Below are positions 47,337-59,205 of a stretch of DNA of 64,000 nucleotides, piece after piece. The position numbers and the translations under genes were made by a program. Each line of letters opens with the position of its first letter. The first letter of the stretch is position 1. This stretch comes from Beroe forskalii. Its lineage: Eukaryota > Ctenophora > Nuda > Beroida > Beroidae. The notes beneath the pieces are model-generated. The model saw nothing but the letters and a program-made list of their open reading frames with translations, was not told where the DNA came from and made no database searches. Where the stretch lies: positions 340,579-404,578 of the forward strand of contig WFMF01000073.1 in the NCBI GenBank assembly GCA_011033025.1, in the 5' to 3' direction.

Positions 47337-47960
47337 CCCTAACCAGGACCCTGGTTACGCGCACGGAGTGCGCGGCGCGACGCCCCTGGTTAGGGGAAGT
47401 CTAGAACTAGAAGTAAAATGACGTTGCCCTTCTGTTTCTTCTGACTGGATGACAAGAGCACGAATGTTACTGTCTAAATTTGGAGCGTTGTGCGCAGGGT
47501 CGGGTGACTTCCTACGGCTACGAGTGACGACCAAATACCAAATGTGGAACGTTACTCCTTGTCTGGCGTTGACAGACCCTCTCGAGAATCAGCGCCGCCG
47601 CTTCGCTAATCGCCACGTTCTATGGTCCCTGTTTAGTGTTTGTTCGCGCGCGCACCTTTTCTTCGAAATGTGTCCTCTGGACACGTGCGCTTCCCCTAAC
47701 CAGGGGCTTGCCGCGCCGCGCACTCCGTGCGCGTAACCAGGGCCCTGGTAAGGGCATGTGAATAATTAATTGCCAGACGTTGTCTGCCCCGACTCTGCGA
47801 GTCGGGGCGCGCGCGCAGGGGGCCAGGCAACAGTGTGTATGATGTTGTTATACTCTACACTGTACACACTGCACCCTACTCCCTTCCTAAGCCCGCATAG
47901 GTGTGTGTACGCGCCGCGCGAGCCACACAGGGATATATACGTGCTTAGCAACCTACTCCC
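47337..47960. repeat. CG-rich block with two CCTGG-palindrome modules, right arm
   Basis: Two copies of the CCCTAACCAGG / CCTGGTTAGGGG module with a CGCACGGAGTGCGCGG core lie at 47,337-47,397 and 47,690-47,755 in opposite orientation, so they enclose an invertible-looking 300-bp segment. The enclosed plus-strand frame (47,449-47,736) mirrors the left-arm frame at 19,811-20,023, with the shared peptide CLALTDPLENQRRRFANRHV, but no product is recognised. Confidence 0.55.
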
Positions 47961-50900
47961 AATACTTCCTCGCTATTTCTACCATCAATGGTAGCAAGTG
48001 CGCGGCGTAAGTTTTATTTACGCCGCGCAAACTTGAGCCGCGCATAATGTCAAGAAAAATACGTTTGGCGTTCGCGCGTTACGATAAGTTCATTATGAAG
48101 TGAGCAAAATGTTATGAGCAGCAGCCAGAAATGAAGGCCACCTGTCCATTACTCAAAATGGGTGGGGTCACCTTTCATTCTTCTCAATGGGCGGGGATGC
48201 CGAACGCCCAAAGCATTACAAGCATGATAAGAGCATTACTGGTTGTTTGACATCGTATCGGGCCTACGGCACTCCACTCTGTTACACGACCATCAACGCT
48301 CTTATTTTTCGCTTTGGGGATGAGAGGGATCGGTGGCCGTCAAAAATGTTGACCTGAATGCATGCATTTTCATTCAAGTACCAATAGCACACCGCTACCG
48401 GCATCCCCTGACCCTGTCTCGTGGCATTTGAGTTTCTACAAGTGACGTCAATGCTGCTACATTAGTGGCTGATATGTCTGCCACGTCAGTTCCACGTGCA
48501 ACTCCTAATTCGCTCTAGAACACGTGACCCGGTCACGTGAAATGGAGAGAATATGGGAGAAAATGGGAAAGAAAATACGAGATTTATGGCACTGCAGGCT
48601 CAAGAGGTCAAGAGGATCAGCCGCGGTATTTGTAATTGAAAGGAATTAAATGCAGCCACTTCAGAATTCTTACAGATTGTGCGCTTGCTCTTCACATTGA
48701 AATTATTTTCTACCCTGGAGTTTACAGACGGAATCAATCATATGCGCTCAACTACATTAATCGTATGATGGAACTCAAATTTTGATGATCTGTAAGTCCG
48801 TTTTCAAATTTCAGCCACATTAAACGGCCGAGTTCAGGCTCTTAGCCGAGGTCGAGTTTGCATCGTCAACGCCGGAGCCGAGTCCGAGTTCAACCGAGTA
48901 TAACATTCGTGAAGCTACTTAGTTTTATTTTGCCATGATTTTCAGTGAAACTATTTCAAACGAATCTTTTGCCAATTAAATCAGCTAAAGTTGATAAATT
49001 TCTTATGTTAAATTTTAATCCAGTGAAAATTTCAGTTTGTTAGACCAAAAAATTCAGGCTATGTTGTGAAATAACACATAAAATTCTGGTAATTAGCCAG
49101 GCATCGAACTCGAAACAATTACGAGGCCACTCCGTAAGTCCGTAAACTGGCGAACGGGCCGTGACTACATTCTACACCACTTCAATGGCTCCCGCTACAC
49201 CTATCGTATCCATAAATAAATTGAGTTCCAATTACGATGACATTGAAATTTGGTTGAAATTCAGGTGCTTTTAAAACCCATCATTGATGGGATTACGTAA
49301 TTTCATTACTTTTTTCATAATCCGCCGTTGGAAAATTCAAATGACCGTATTAGGATTCTCTTATGACGCAAAAATGCTCAACCCCTCTAATGTGGCATTC
49401 AGAATATTCAATACTCTTTAGTCTCAAATAGACGGGGGAGACGAGTGCAGTTTTTTTGATTTTTACTACGATCAACGACAGTTATGTACTTAACACCGTC
49501 CCCGTTAAAATAAATTTGGAAATTTGGAAATTTTGATGAAGGATTTCCTATCATTTGGTTTCAAGTCACATAGTACATCTCAAAAAAGATGACAATTTCA
49601 CAATTCTTCCACTACTCATCACCAAATTTTGTTTGATTTTTTTTCTCCAAATCTTTAAAAGATTTTTGCTGGTAAAAAGAAATTTATTCTCGCTCTGGCC
49701 TCTGGGCCCTATCCTCTGTATGGGAAATAGATTTCAACTTTTGCGTTAGAGTGGACAGGCACGGGCAACGGACTAATGAGCGAAAAATGACAGTATTGAT
49801 GCTGTGTCGGATTTATCAAACAGAGCTCATGTAATAGATGGGTTTCTCACATATACTCATATAGCACGTGAGAGACGCTAGATATCATGGCATGTACTTC
49901 GCAGAGGAGCTATTTCATTAAACGTAAGACTACTATAATAAGGGAATAGGATTCCTGGGCATCAGATAATGTACGCTTATCAAACAGCACATAGTGTTAC
50001 TGTTGTTGTATTGCACGAAGCGAAACTGAATGAAAATAACAGCACTTATCACTCGAGGCGAAGCCGAGTTTGATTAGTGTCACTAATTTCACGAGGTGAA
50101 GCCGAGTGCAATTACTCAATTCGCACGGTCAAATCGCCGTCCTTGGAGCTGTGTTTGTAAGCTAATATGCGTCTTCCATCATTTACCGTCCGTGGGACGA
50201 GTGCACACCTAGTAAAACTAAAATGTTTAACGGTTGAAAAATTCAATTTTATAATCCATCTAATTATGACTGTACGTCCAATTGACTTTTCGTCCAGTTA
50301 CCCCAACAGGTTTTCTTGTAGTTTTTAAAATGCAACACTAAGTTTAAATTTCGTCATAAATCCAAAGAATTGACAGTTCGATAATAAACAATTAATAAAC
50401 CTACTACTGTATTCTAAAATCTTAAAACATATAACTTAGTAATCATAAAGTATCAATTATTCCTGATTATTGATGGCAGATAGAGATATTAATGATTAAA
50501 TACTAGTCTGAGTTATCATATTGCCGGGGCACAGTTTAAATCGATCAAGACACTTGCATATTTAATTTTAAGTATTTATTGAGCCGTTGGATAAGGTAAG
50601 AATCGTATTTCTTAAAGAAATGCCTACGGGTCATCATTCATGTACTTATTTCACATAGCAATACACTGATTGATGATACTTAGCTTCCTATACCCATACT
50701 CAATTAATTAACAAGCTGAACTAATTAACTGATTATTAACATCAAATAAAATTAGAATAAAATAATATAACGTAAAAACAAAATTAGCGCGATAGAGAAA
50801 CAATTAATGTAAAAGCATTGTGCAACAGCTAAACAAAAATTAAAAGTCCTAATATTTTACCTCTGACCAAACTCTGAGAACTGTGCTATGGAAACATTGC

Positions 50901-51017
50901 TAGGAATGTAGAGTAATATGATGAAATGAGGAGTACGAATGTGCAGGATGTGAGCACGGGAGCTGAGGAAAGAGGTCCACTGGTCTCGTTACTATCTCTC
51001 GGTGACTGGGGTTAAAA
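47961..51017. other. Right-arm sequence without insertions
   Basis: This is the mirror of 7,976-19,260 minus three large elements. It shows the empty sites for the TAG foldback and the tandem Helitron-like array within about 30 bases of each other (about 49,465-49,495) and for the TTAA element (about 50,605). No exon is supported. Confidence 0.6.
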
Positions 51018-51572
51018 GATTAGAGTGGTTGTTAGGTTGTTACTAGAGTGGCTGTTAGGTTGTAACTAGAGTGGTTGTTAGGTTGTTAATAGAGTGGTTG
51101 TTAGGTTGTTACTAGAGTGGTTGTTAGGTTGTAACTAGAGTGGGTGTTAGGTTGTAACTAGAGTGGTTGTTAGGTTGTTACTAGAGTGGTTGTTAGGTTG
51201 TTACTAGAGTGGATGTTAGGCTGTTATTAGAGAGGTTGTTAGGTTGTTACTAGAGTGGCTGTTAGGTTGTAACTAGAGTGGTTGTTAGGTTGTTACTAGA
51301 GTGGTTGTTAGGTTGTTACTAGAGTGGTTGTTAGGTTGTTACTAGGGTTGTTGTTAGGTTGTTATAAGAAAGGGTGTTAGGTTGTTAATAGAGTGGTTGT
51401 TAGGTTGTTACTAGGGTGGTTGTAAGGTTGTTTCTAGAGAGGATTTAGGTTGTTACTAGAGAGGGTGTTAGGTTGTTAATAGAGTGGTTGTTAGGTTGGT
51501 ATTAGGGTTGTTGTTAGGTTGTTACTAGAGTGGCTGTAAGGTTGTTACTAGAGTGGGTGTTAGGCTGTCAAT
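51018..51572. repeat. 23-bp minisatellite, right arm
   Basis: Copies of GGTTGTTACTAGAGTGGTTG and TTA, the inverse of the unit at 7,416-7,972. Variant order is not the mirror of the left array. Confidence 0.9.
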
Positions 51573-52479
51573 TGAGGGTTGCAACAATACTACTTTTATT
51601 GCGTTACAAAGTCCTGGTTAGACAACTAGATTGATTATAAGGTTTTAAGTTGTTAAGTCGGTACTAACTTAATAGAATGGTTGTTTGAAGAAAAGTCTGA
51701 TGTCGAATCAGGAAGCAGTTACTTGAATTCGTTCCAAACAGCACAGCATAGACACGAGCAGAGCTAATTAAGAAATCAACAGAGTGCTTCAATGCTGGAA
51801 CATCAAGCAGAACATGTAAGTAATGAATATTAATGAGCTGACGACGATCATCACATGATTTTCGAAAGCTTCTGAGTTGAAACTTTATCGTATCATTAAA
51901 ACGTTTAAACTTGCTCCCTAAGATGAATATCGTGGGCATTATACCTGCTACGGCAGCCTGTATTTCTAAAATGACATATGCGTAACGTCTCTTCTTTGCA
52001 TATAGTAGACGTGTGAAACGAGTCCATTATGAACTACCAAAATGTTAATCAAAATCTCATTTATCCCAATTCTATGGGAAGACCAATTTCGCAACTTCTT
52101 CCTGTGCGTCTCCACTATATTACAAAGTTACAAGTAATTTGTAAATTCCATAGTTATTGTCTCTTAACTCATGACTTCATGAAAAGCAGTCCCAGTGAAG
52201 TCTGTTATTGGGTGACAGTTCAGTTTCGGAGGTTGCAACTAACATTTGCAATCCCACATTGGTGTTACAGATAAATCATTTATTAGAGTTTTTACTGGGA
52301 GTTCTGATCACATTTTCGTTTCGTGTAAGTGTGATATCGTACAGTTCAATAAAATGCCATTCAGGATGGTTATACTGTTTTAATGTTCATTCTGCCACAT
52401 TTCAACCACAAAATATGCTTTATTGCCTTCAGTAGGCAAATGTGGGAGTTCACTATACCTTAACCTCCGAAAATATAGT

Positions 52480-53100
52480 CGGCCTATTTTTTAGTCAAAA
52501 TTCGTATTTCGACTATAAATTCGGCAAACCATAATTATTACCGACTATAGAAACAGCAGACTTTAGTTTTCCAAGCATAATATTTGTTGGTTTTTGAAAT
52601 TCAGCACATTTTGAGAGTGCAACCTAGTCTCAAAATGGATCGTTATGACGTCATTCTAGCATTTGAGATGATTTTTGTATGGTTTTAGGGATTGACTCAG
52701 TCAGTCATATTAAAATTTATGATTTTCAATAAAAGATAACATGGGACAATAATTCCGGGGATCGAAATTTTGGGGTTCGAAAATATGGGGATTTTTTTCA
52801 AAAATCACCAAATTTCGTACCCCAAATTAAATAAGGCCGGGTTTTCGCCTTTTATCAATTGGGAAAATTGTTGGAAATAATTTTGAGGATCGAAATTTCG
52901 GGGGTAAGAAAATATGGGGAATTTTTCGAAAAATCCCAAAATTTCGTACCTTTTAAATATGTTTCGTATTAGGTAATCGGAAATCAAAGAAATTTGAAGA
53001 AGAACGCTTTGAAAATTGAACTTTTAGGCTTAAAATAACCAAAAATGCTGACTAAAATTTCGGCCGACCATATGCCCAGACCCTCTGTGACTAATTTTTC
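52480..53100. mobile_element. Right-arm-only insertion of about 0.6 kb
   Basis: The left arm (about 4,500-4,560) lacks this segment. It contains a direct repeat of about 127 bp marked by GATCGAAATTTYGGGG and CAAAATTTCGTACC at about 52,760-52,825 and 52,885-52,950. Borders are approximate and no target duplication was resolved. Confidence 0.5.
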
Positions 53101-55740
53101 GACTATAACTCTATATTATAATTCAGACTTTATTTTTAACCGACTTAAACATTGGAGGTTAAGGTAGTATTGCTTTCCTAAATAGCAGTCACAGTGGATG
53201 GGTACAGTTGGTACAGAGGGAAGGCCCTTCAGTTTGTCTGCTGCCAGTTCAAATTCAGACCTGTCAAGCTGCTCCAATGAAAGCCTATCAAAATGTCAGA
53301 TCTTGTTATTGATATATCGCTAGATCCCGTTAAAGGTATGAATAAAAATAGAATTTAAGCATCTAAGACCCATCAGCGTTAAACGGTTTGAAGTTAATAC
53401 CAAAAGTTGTCAGACCTTTTGGATGCTGTTCAAGGTTAAGCAATTATGGTGGCACTTAAGCATCAAACATCGAACTTTCTAACTTTGAACTTTAATTTTT
53501 CAAATGAAAGGAAGCTGCTTTTAACCTCTTAACCTGTTATTTCCAATAAAAATTTTATTTATCAAAAGTTTGATCATAATAAGTTATTAAGCTTGTTAAT
53601 AAGCTATTTAGGTGACAGTACTACAGTGAAGATAAAAACATATTTTCTTCATAAAACCAACCTCTCCAAAACTCTGCAGTGTAGCTATGATTAAACACCA
53701 GCTTTTCAAAAAACTTTAAACTCCTGTTTTCAAGCCTACTAAACTTTAATAAAATCTTTAACTTTAAGTCAAAGATTTCCGTTAATTCAACGTTTCGTTC
53801 TATTGCTATAAAGCTATAAGCAACACGCTCATACTCGGATCACTGCTCGGTTCAGCTTCACCATGAACTGTAGATCACTTACATGAACTCTATGTCGACA
53901 TTAAACATAAAGCCAGCTCAATGCTTCAGTGATCTTGCAGCCTCTTACATTTCCTACACGTTCCTTTTACGCGTCTAGAGCTTACAATATGGACATAGTG
54001 ATTTAGGACAGGATTAAATAGATTATTGGAATGTGATAGGGGATTATGATCTTGCCTCCACCAATATCAAGTCTGGGATCACTAATTCTCTAAATAATAC
54101 TATCCGCATATTCGCATACTACCATCGTGGCATAATATTATGTTATATTACTCATGTGTAATGAGATTTAAATGGCAGTCACGTACAGCACGTGACAAAG
54201 CAGGGAGATTTGTGCCTTGATAATCATGAGAATGACAGTGGTTCATTAGTGAGAATGACAGTGGTTCATTAGTGGTTCATTAGTGAGAGTGTCAGTTGTT
54301 CATTAGTTGATGATGCTTGGGTTGCCCGATGTACTCAGGAACATGTATTAAAGGGGGCTTTCTATTAGCTTGTTACATGCCTATGGCATCTCCTTTGCGA
54401 GTTCCAACAACACACATTGACAACATCAGATCCTTTCAATCATTTTGCATGCAATTCAGGGTGCAGCTGTCAAACTACGAGAACTTAACAAGAATTTTAA
54501 AATATAATTTGTGACAAAAGCTATGTCATTCAAATCACACACAATTCAGTACTAGCATTATGTTGATCGGAGATGATAATGTGATTTGGTGATGGGAATT
54601 GATTTGATGCAGTTCATCAACGTACTAAGCATTCGAGACGGTGATTATCAAGTTTAGATATCTCTGATAGACTGATGAAACAGATGGAAGTACAGTAGCA
54701 CGATTAAAACAAAAAAATTGTTTATCAACACAGGCCCTATTAAGTCGTTTATTTTCTTCATTCGTAAATTCAGGGAATTGAAAGTCGACATTATTTTCAA
54801 GTTTATGCTCCTTCCCTTCCTTTCTCTCCTTTCTTATTAATAATATCGTCACATTATTATCTTATCAACTAATCAAGCTATCTAGGTACCTATCGAAGTG
54901 CTATAATCGTTACATAGATATCTTTCATCAATAACTAAATTGCTTCTGTTACGGCGTGTATAATTCAAGCCATAAGACGAACCTGCAGTTCTGTATGTTT
55001 CATGGAGAGCAGTCTTCCACAGCGGAAACTATTGTCAGATCCATACAATAATCACATTTATATAGTTCAAATTCCTTGGCTCAAAGCATTTCACCAGACA
55101 TGTTTAAAAAACAGGTGTTATCAAAACAGATTCCTAAATAAAGTTAGCTGCTCAGGAGATACTTGAATACGTATCACACCTATTTAAAAACAATACAGTC
55201 GTTGAAACCACAAAAATGCCCTTTTACATCTCCTTGAAAATTGACCGTCATCTACGAAATCATACAAGTTAAAACCAGCACTTTGCCATAGAGAATACTA
55301 ACACTTTGGAGACAAAAATCTGACCGGAGACTCCTCTAAAGTTCTCGTAATAATTATTAAAACTTGAACGAGATATTTGGGATCTCTGTAAAATTACCAT
55401 TACCTAGGTATGATAAAGAAGAATGTGAGGATATAGCAGATGTTTTTTGAGAGGCTTCGTGAAACTCAGCACGATGCGATTATCACCAGGAGAAACGTAA
55501 CAAAATTATCAAAATCCCTCCGAAGTATTCAAGTATGTGAACTTACGTAGGAAAATTGTAGTTCCTTGCTTTTATGAATAGAAAACTGAATGCCAACCGG
55601 TTGGGCGGTTACCGTGCACTCAGAGGAGTCCAGATAGTCCTGTTATCAGTGAGAATTGCAAGACAGCCTCACAAACTATAGCACATTGTGTAGAAGCTCC
55701 TACTGACAAGGCGAAGGGCTTCCTGAATCCGATCACTCAA

Positions 55741-55935
55741 CAGAAGGGTGTCAGTGTGGTGTTTGAGACTCTTATTGAGTATTGACATGAGGTTGTGTGG
55801 GTGTCAGTGTGGTGTTTTGAGACTCTAATTGAGTAGGTCATCTATGAGGTTGTTGGGTGTCAGTGTGGAGCTTTTGAGACTCATTGAGCAACGTGATATG
55901 CCATGAGGTTGCATGAGGGTGTCATGTGTGGTGTT
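55741..55935. repeat. 53-bp minisatellite, right arm, degrading outward
   Basis: Inverse of the array at 60-285. GTGTCAGTGTGGTGTTTGAG recurs with GACTCTTATTGAGTA. The outermost copy is broken by deletions and merges into the 12-bp array. Confidence 0.75.
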
Positions 55936-55939
55936 TGAG

Positions 55940-57931
55940 AGGTGACATGAGAGGTGACATGAGGTGGAGAGGTGCCATGAGAGAGGTGCCATGTGTGAGA
56001 GGTGCCATGAGAGGTGACATGAGACTCTTATTGACATTAGAGTGACATGAGAGGTGCCATGGGTGACATGAGAGGTGCCATGAGAGGTGCTGTGAGAGGT
56101 GAGCATGAGAGGTGCCATGAGAGGTGACTACATGAGAGGTGCTAGGTCAATGAGAGGTGCCATGAGAGCATGAGAGGTGCCATGAGAGGTGACATGAGAG
56201 GTGACATGAGAGGTGACATGAGAGGTGACATGAGAGGTGACATGAGAGGTGACATGAGAGGTGCCATGAGAGGTGGCATGAGAGGTGCCATGAGAGGTGC
56301 CATGAGAGGTGCCATGAGAGGTGCCATGAGAGGTGACATGAGAGGTGCCATGAGAGGTGCCATGAGAGGTGACATGAGAGGTGACATGAGAGGTGACATG
56401 AGAGGTGCCATGAGAGGTGCCATGAGAGGTGCCATGAGAGGTGCCATGAGAGGTGACATGAGAGGTGACATGAGAGGTGACATGAGAGGTGCCATGAGAG
56501 GTGCCATGAGAGGTGCCATTAGAGGTGACATGGGAGGTGACATGGGAGGTGACATGGGAGGTGACATGAGAGGTGCCATTAGAGGTGCCATGAGAGGTGC
56601 CATTAGAGGTGACATGAGAAGTGACATTAGAGGTGCCAAGAGAGGTGACATGAGCAGTGATATGAGAGGTGAGATGAGAGGTGCCATTAGAGGTGACATG
56701 AGCAGAGATATGAGAGGTGAGATGAGGGGTGACATGAGAGGTGCCATTAGAGGTGCCATGAGAGGTGACATGAGCAGTGATATGAGAGGTGAGATGAGGG
56801 GTGACATGAGAGGTGCCATTAGAGGTGATATGAGAGGTGAGATGAGGAGTGCCATGAGAGGTGACATGAGAGGTGACATGAGAGGTGCCATGAGAGGTGA
56901 CATGAGAGGTGACATTAGAGGTGCCATGAGAGGTGCCATGAGAGGTGACATGAGCAGAGATATGAGAGGTGACATTAGAGGTGAAATTAGAGGTACCATG
57001 AGAGGTGACATTAGAGATGCCATGAGAGGTGACATGAGAGGTGCCATGAGAGGTGCCATGAGAGGTGCCATGAGAGGTGCCATGAGAGGTGACATGGGAG
57101 GTGACATGAGAGGTGACATTAGGGGTGCCATAAGAGGTGCCATGAGAGGTGCCATGAGAGGTGGCATGAGAGGTGCCATGAGAGGTGACATGGGAGGTGA
57201 CATTAGGGGTGCCATAAGAGGTGCCATGAGAGGTGCCATGAGAGGTGACATGGGAGGTGACATTAGAGGTGACATAAGAGGTGCCATGAGAGGTGCCATG
57301 AGAGGTGCCATGAGAGGTGACATTAGAGATGCCATGAGAGGTGACATGAGAGGTGCCATGAGAGGTGCCATGAGAGGTGCCATGAGAGGTGCCATGAGAG
57401 GTGACATGGGAGGTGACATGAGAGGTGCCATGAGAGATGTCGTGAGAGGTGCCATGAGAGGTGGCATTAGAGGTGCCATGAGAGGTGACATGGGAGGTGA
57501 CATAAGAGGTGACATGAGAGGTGACATGAGAGGTGGCATGAGAAGTGACATGAGAGGTGACATAAGAGGTGCCATTAGAGGTGCCATGAGAGATGGCATG
57601 AGAGGTGCCATGAGAGGTGCCATGAGAGGTGACATGAGAGGTGACATGGGAGGTGACATGAGAGGTGACATGAGAGGTGACATGAGAGGTGCCATGAGAG
57701 GTGCCATGAGAGGTGCCATGAGAGGTGACATTAGAGGTGCCATTAAAGGTGACATTAGAGGTGCCATGAGAGGTGCCATTAGAGGTGCCATTAGAGGTGA
57801 CATGAGAGGTGACATGAGAGGACGAGAGGTGCCATGAGAGGAGAGATGAGAGGGGTGACATGAGAGGTGCCATGAGAGGTGACATGAGAGGTGGCATGAG
57901 AAGTGACATGAGAGGTGACATTAGAGGTGAC
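55940..57931. repeat. 12-bp minisatellite GAGGTGMCATGA
   Basis: About 160 copies. Most are GAGGTGCCATGA or GAGGTGACATGA, with minor ATTA and GGGA forms. Longer blocks are duplicated: 57,008-57,115 and 57,320-57,427 carry the same order of variants, a shift of 312 bp or 26 units. Because 12 is a multiple of three and the unit lacks stops, several frames of more than 550 codons run through it on both strands. These are not called as genes. Confidence 0.95.
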
Positions 57932-57933
57932 AT

Positions 57934-57974
57934 GCTATAGCATCAAGAGCCTCTTGAGCTCTTGATGCTATAGC
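57934..57974. repeat. Perfect 17-bp hairpin at end of 12-bp array
   Basis: GCTATAGCATCAAGAGC (57,934-57,950) and its exact inverse (57,958-57,974) surround a 7-nt loop, directly at the end of the minisatellite. Confidence 0.8.
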
Positions 57975-58494
57975 TATAATATAAGCAGTACAGTTTCATT
58001 AGTGATAATCATTATTTATTATAATAACTATTATATAACTACATAACCTGTGGATTATGAATTGGCGGATTGCAATGTAGCGTCAACCAGTCAATCACTT
58101 GTCAGGGTAATAACAAACATGGTCAAATGGTTTGATACACTGAATCGTTCATCTAAGCGTCTCGTTAATGCTCTCATGACTTAATGAATATATCGTGTTA
58201 TCGTCAAGAGTTTATGGATAAATCGTGTTAATTAACAAGTCCATCTCATTACTTATTCATCTGATTAATGCACACTGGGCGATGAACCCTTTAAGCCTTA
58301 ACTCACAACACCTTGCTAACTTGTAGCAAAGTCGTCTTACTCTCTGACAATGAGTAAGCCATTCACGACAGCGCATTGCCTAACAGCTTCACAAGCCCAT
58401 GCTCTACAGAACATGCTCTATATTTCAACATTCCAATATATCCAAGTATTTTAAACTAAATAATGATTGAGTTTACATTTTGAATTCTGAACCA
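57975..58494. other. Unique AT-rich sequence
   Basis: No gene, repeat or signal seen beyond short AT runs. Confidence 0.5.
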
Positions 58495-58690
58495 CCACTT
58501 CAACAGATCACAAATCTATAAGTAGGTACCTACTACCTTTCTGAACCACCAGTCAGAATCCATCTCACTATACAACCTTTCTGAACCACCAATTCTACCA
58601 ATCCCACTATAGCAACTTTTCTGAACCATGACTCCAATCCACATCAATATAGGATCCTTTCTGGGCCACCACTTCAACCAATCTCACTAA
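58495..58690. repeat. Imperfect tandem repeat with CTTTCTGAACCACC
   Basis: About four or five decayed copies of a unit of about 55 bp containing CCTTTCTGAACCACCA and a CAATCYCACTATA tail. Confidence 0.65.
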
Positions 58691-58814
58691 ATGATACAAT
58701 GTGAAACGATGAAAATCACATCCATGCCAAAACGATGGAAATTCAAGATGCATTTTTGATGGCTCTGCTTCTCAGTTTTGACAAGATAGAAACAAATACT
58801 ACATGTGCATTGTG

Positions 58815-58925
58815 GAGGGGGGGCAACCCCCTCAAACCCCCCCCCAAGTCAAGCCCCCTATTGGCGCTTTTTATTTCCTCCTGGGGGGTTAAATTTAACC
58901 CCCAAAATTAAGCCCCCTATCGACT
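58815..58925. repeat. G/C-run foldback-like segment
   Basis: GGAGGGGGGGCAACCCCCTC is followed by CCCCCCCCCAAG, then CCTGGGGGGTTAAATTTAAC with CCCCCAAAATTAAG. AAGCCCCCTAT occurs twice. Low complexity, no further assignment. Confidence 0.5.
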
Positions 58926-59205
58926 TATCGACAGCAAAAATGAGTCTAAATGGGCAACCATCCATAGTATGATTCAACAAAGCACCAAAATTAAGCATCA
59001 AAAAAGGTACCATTAGGAAAAATTACCAAAAATCACGAACAAAAAAGTACCATTTTGAAAAGGCGCAAAAAATCGCAAACAAATTCGGTATGGCGGGTGG
59101 CTTACTTACAACCAAAACAGCAGAATAGCATTGCGGATGTCTTACTTACAACCAAAACAGTAAAACAGCGGAATATCAATGGCAAGGCTTTGTTTGCCAA
59201 ACCCA

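Larger units (their letters stand above)
42265..55940. repeat. Right arm of giant inverted repeat
   Basis: This is the reverse-complement counterpart of the left arm. It is about half as long because it lacks most of the left-arm insertions, and it therefore shows their empty target sites. The outer end fades into degenerate 53-bp repeats at 55,741-55,935 and then a 12-bp minisatellite. The inner end begins a few tens of bases upstream of exon 5 of the receptor-like gene. One region (42,980-43,745) does not align cleanly to the left arm but is a mosaic of it. Confidence 0.9.

Noticed and set aside
56128-57933. Open frames of 555-601 codons on both strands
   Set aside because: They are a stop-free 12-bp repeat read in several frames at once, with no start context, domain or exon structure.
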